Assembly: GCA_937884735.1 (NCBI GenBank)
Contig: CAKZYI010000099.1
Span: 1-5,229, forward strand
Origin: an uncultured Pleurocapsa sp.
GTDB lineage: Bacteria; Cyanobacteriota; Cyanobacteriia; Cyanobacteriales; Xenococcaceae
Length of the DNA: 5,229 nucleotides
Reading direction: 5' to 3'
Of the stretch, positions 4,530-5,229 are shown piece after piece. The notes beneath the pieces are model-generated. The model had not been told where the DNA came from. It saw nothing but the letters and a program-made list of their open reading frames with translations, and did not search any database. The position numbers and the translations under genes are program-made. The stretch's first letter is position 1. Every line of letters starts with the position of its first letter.

Positions 4530-5229
4530 ATGGTCTTGCTTTCTACAAATAATAATGAGTTGCTTCAGGGTGGTTTAAAACAAAGGAGAGATAAGCTAGC
4601 CAAACTAATCGAGCATCCAGTGATTTTCTGGTCTGGTAGTCCTCTTCGGCGCAATTTTTCGGCAAACAAATTTCCTTTTCGCGCCAGCAGTCTCTTTTTA
4701 TATTTTGCAGGAATACCTTTACCCAATGCCGCCATTTATTTAGATGCTGGTCGATTAGAGCTATATCTAGACGATCCTCCAGCATCAGCTACTTTATGGC
4801 ATGGAGAAGTTCCAACTAGGGTGGAAATTGGTGAAAAAATTGGCGCAGATGGGGTTTATCCTTTTGCCGAGTTGTCTGTAAGAGTCAAAGAAGCTAGGAC
4901 TATAGCTGTTCAAGATAATCTTACTTATCAACAGCAATCTAAGTTGTTGGATCGTCCTGTCTCATTGTCCCACGAGGCAGCGGGAATTGATATGGAATTA
5001 GCTCAGGCTATATTTCAATTTCGATCGCGACAAGATAATCTCGCATTACAAGAATTGCGTCAAGCTGCTGAGGTTTCAGTGAAATCCCATATGGCGGGGA
5101 TGAAAGCCACAAAGAAGGCTAAAACAGAAGCAGAAATACGTGGAGCGATGGAAGGAGTAATTATTGCTCATAATATGACATGTGCTTATAACAGTATCGT
5201 TACGGTACATGGGGAAGTGTTGCTCAAGG
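4530..5229 (+). CDS. pepP: Xaa-Pro aminopeptidase (PepP, M24B family), 3' end cut by window
   Basis: The frame is open from the ATG at 4530 to the window end, giving 233 complete codons of a protein that is usually about 430-450 residues long. Residues 17-130 match the aminopeptidase P N-terminal domain: the RRDKLAKLI start, then FRASSLFLYFAGIPLPNAAIYLD (50-72) and the LYLDDPPASATLWHG stretch (78-92). The M24 catalytic domain begins near RSRQDNLALQELRQAAEVSVKSH (165-187) and AEIRGAMEG (201-209). The metal ligands (two Asp, one His, two Glu) lie beyond the window and cannot be checked. The family releases an N-terminal residue preceding proline, using a dinuclear metal centre in the cytosol. 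No Shine-Dalgarno precedes the ATG. The first ten or so residues are variable, so a slightly later start such as TTG at 4560 is possible. Confidence 0.9.
   Translation, partial: MVLLSTNNNELLQGGLKQRRDKLAKLIEHPVIFWSGSPLRRNFSANKFPFRASSLFLYFAGIPLPNAAIYLDAGRLELYLDDPPASATLWHGEVPTRVEIGEKIGADGVYPFAELSVRVKEARTIAVQDNLTYQQQSKLLDRPVSLSHEAAGIDMELAQAIFQFRSRQDNLALQELRQAAEVSVKSHMAGMKATKKAKTEAEIRGAMEGVIIAHNMTCAYNSIVTVHGEVLLK

Noticed and set aside
1..5229. Search for CRISPR array, tRNA, transposase, toxin-antitoxin or defence genes
   Set aside because: No spaced direct repeats of CRISPR length, cloverleaf, transposase motif or paired small-gene cassette was seen on either strand.

Overview
The window is from a cyanobacterium. 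The evidence is the protein content: DUF3122 and DUF4332 families that are essentially cyanobacterial, a glycine-tailed single-RRM RNA-binding protein, a long pentapeptide-repeat protein, MgtE, and a cyanobacterial-type PepP. Two copies of the HIP1 octamer GCGATCGC and several arrays of 7-base tandem repeats (STRR-like) agree with this. The DNA is AT-rich. A colonial or filamentous lineage such as the Pleurocapsales is plausible, but the genus cannot be fixed from this sequence.

Layout from left to right. Bases 1-38 may hold the last codons of an upstream gene, followed by an AT-rich hairpin with a T run (53-81). A secreted DUF3122 protein lies at 172-687 (+), and its start codon sits inside a heptad repeat. 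A 250-base spacer follows, with a hairpin and an NtcA-like half-site pair. A 323-residue pentapeptide-repeat protein lies at 938-1909 (+). A five-unit heptad array (1951-1985) separates it from the convergent mgtE Mg2+ channel gene (1996-3369, -). A 310-base divergent spacer leads to an RRM RNA-binding protein (3680-3979, +). A DUF4332 helix-hairpin-helix protein is convergent to that (4024-4431, -). A 98-base divergent spacer with a perfect 16-base palindrome, a heptad repeat and a TATAAT box leads to pepP (4530 to beyond the window end, +).

The genes look like independent housekeeping units rather than one pathway. Strand alternates almost gene by gene, each gene has its own spacer, and no two genes overlap. 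They cover Mg2+ homeostasis (MgtE), post-transcriptional RNA binding (RRM protein), peptide turnover (PepP), a repeat solenoid of unknown role, and two conserved proteins of unknown function. I see no mobile element, CRISPR array, tRNA, rRNA, toxin-antitoxin pair or defence cassette, and no convincing new multi-gene system. The observations most worth following are in the spacers: heptad repeats at a start codon and in a promoter, an anti-Shine-Dalgarno-like segment upstream of the RRM gene, and a palindrome between divergent genes.
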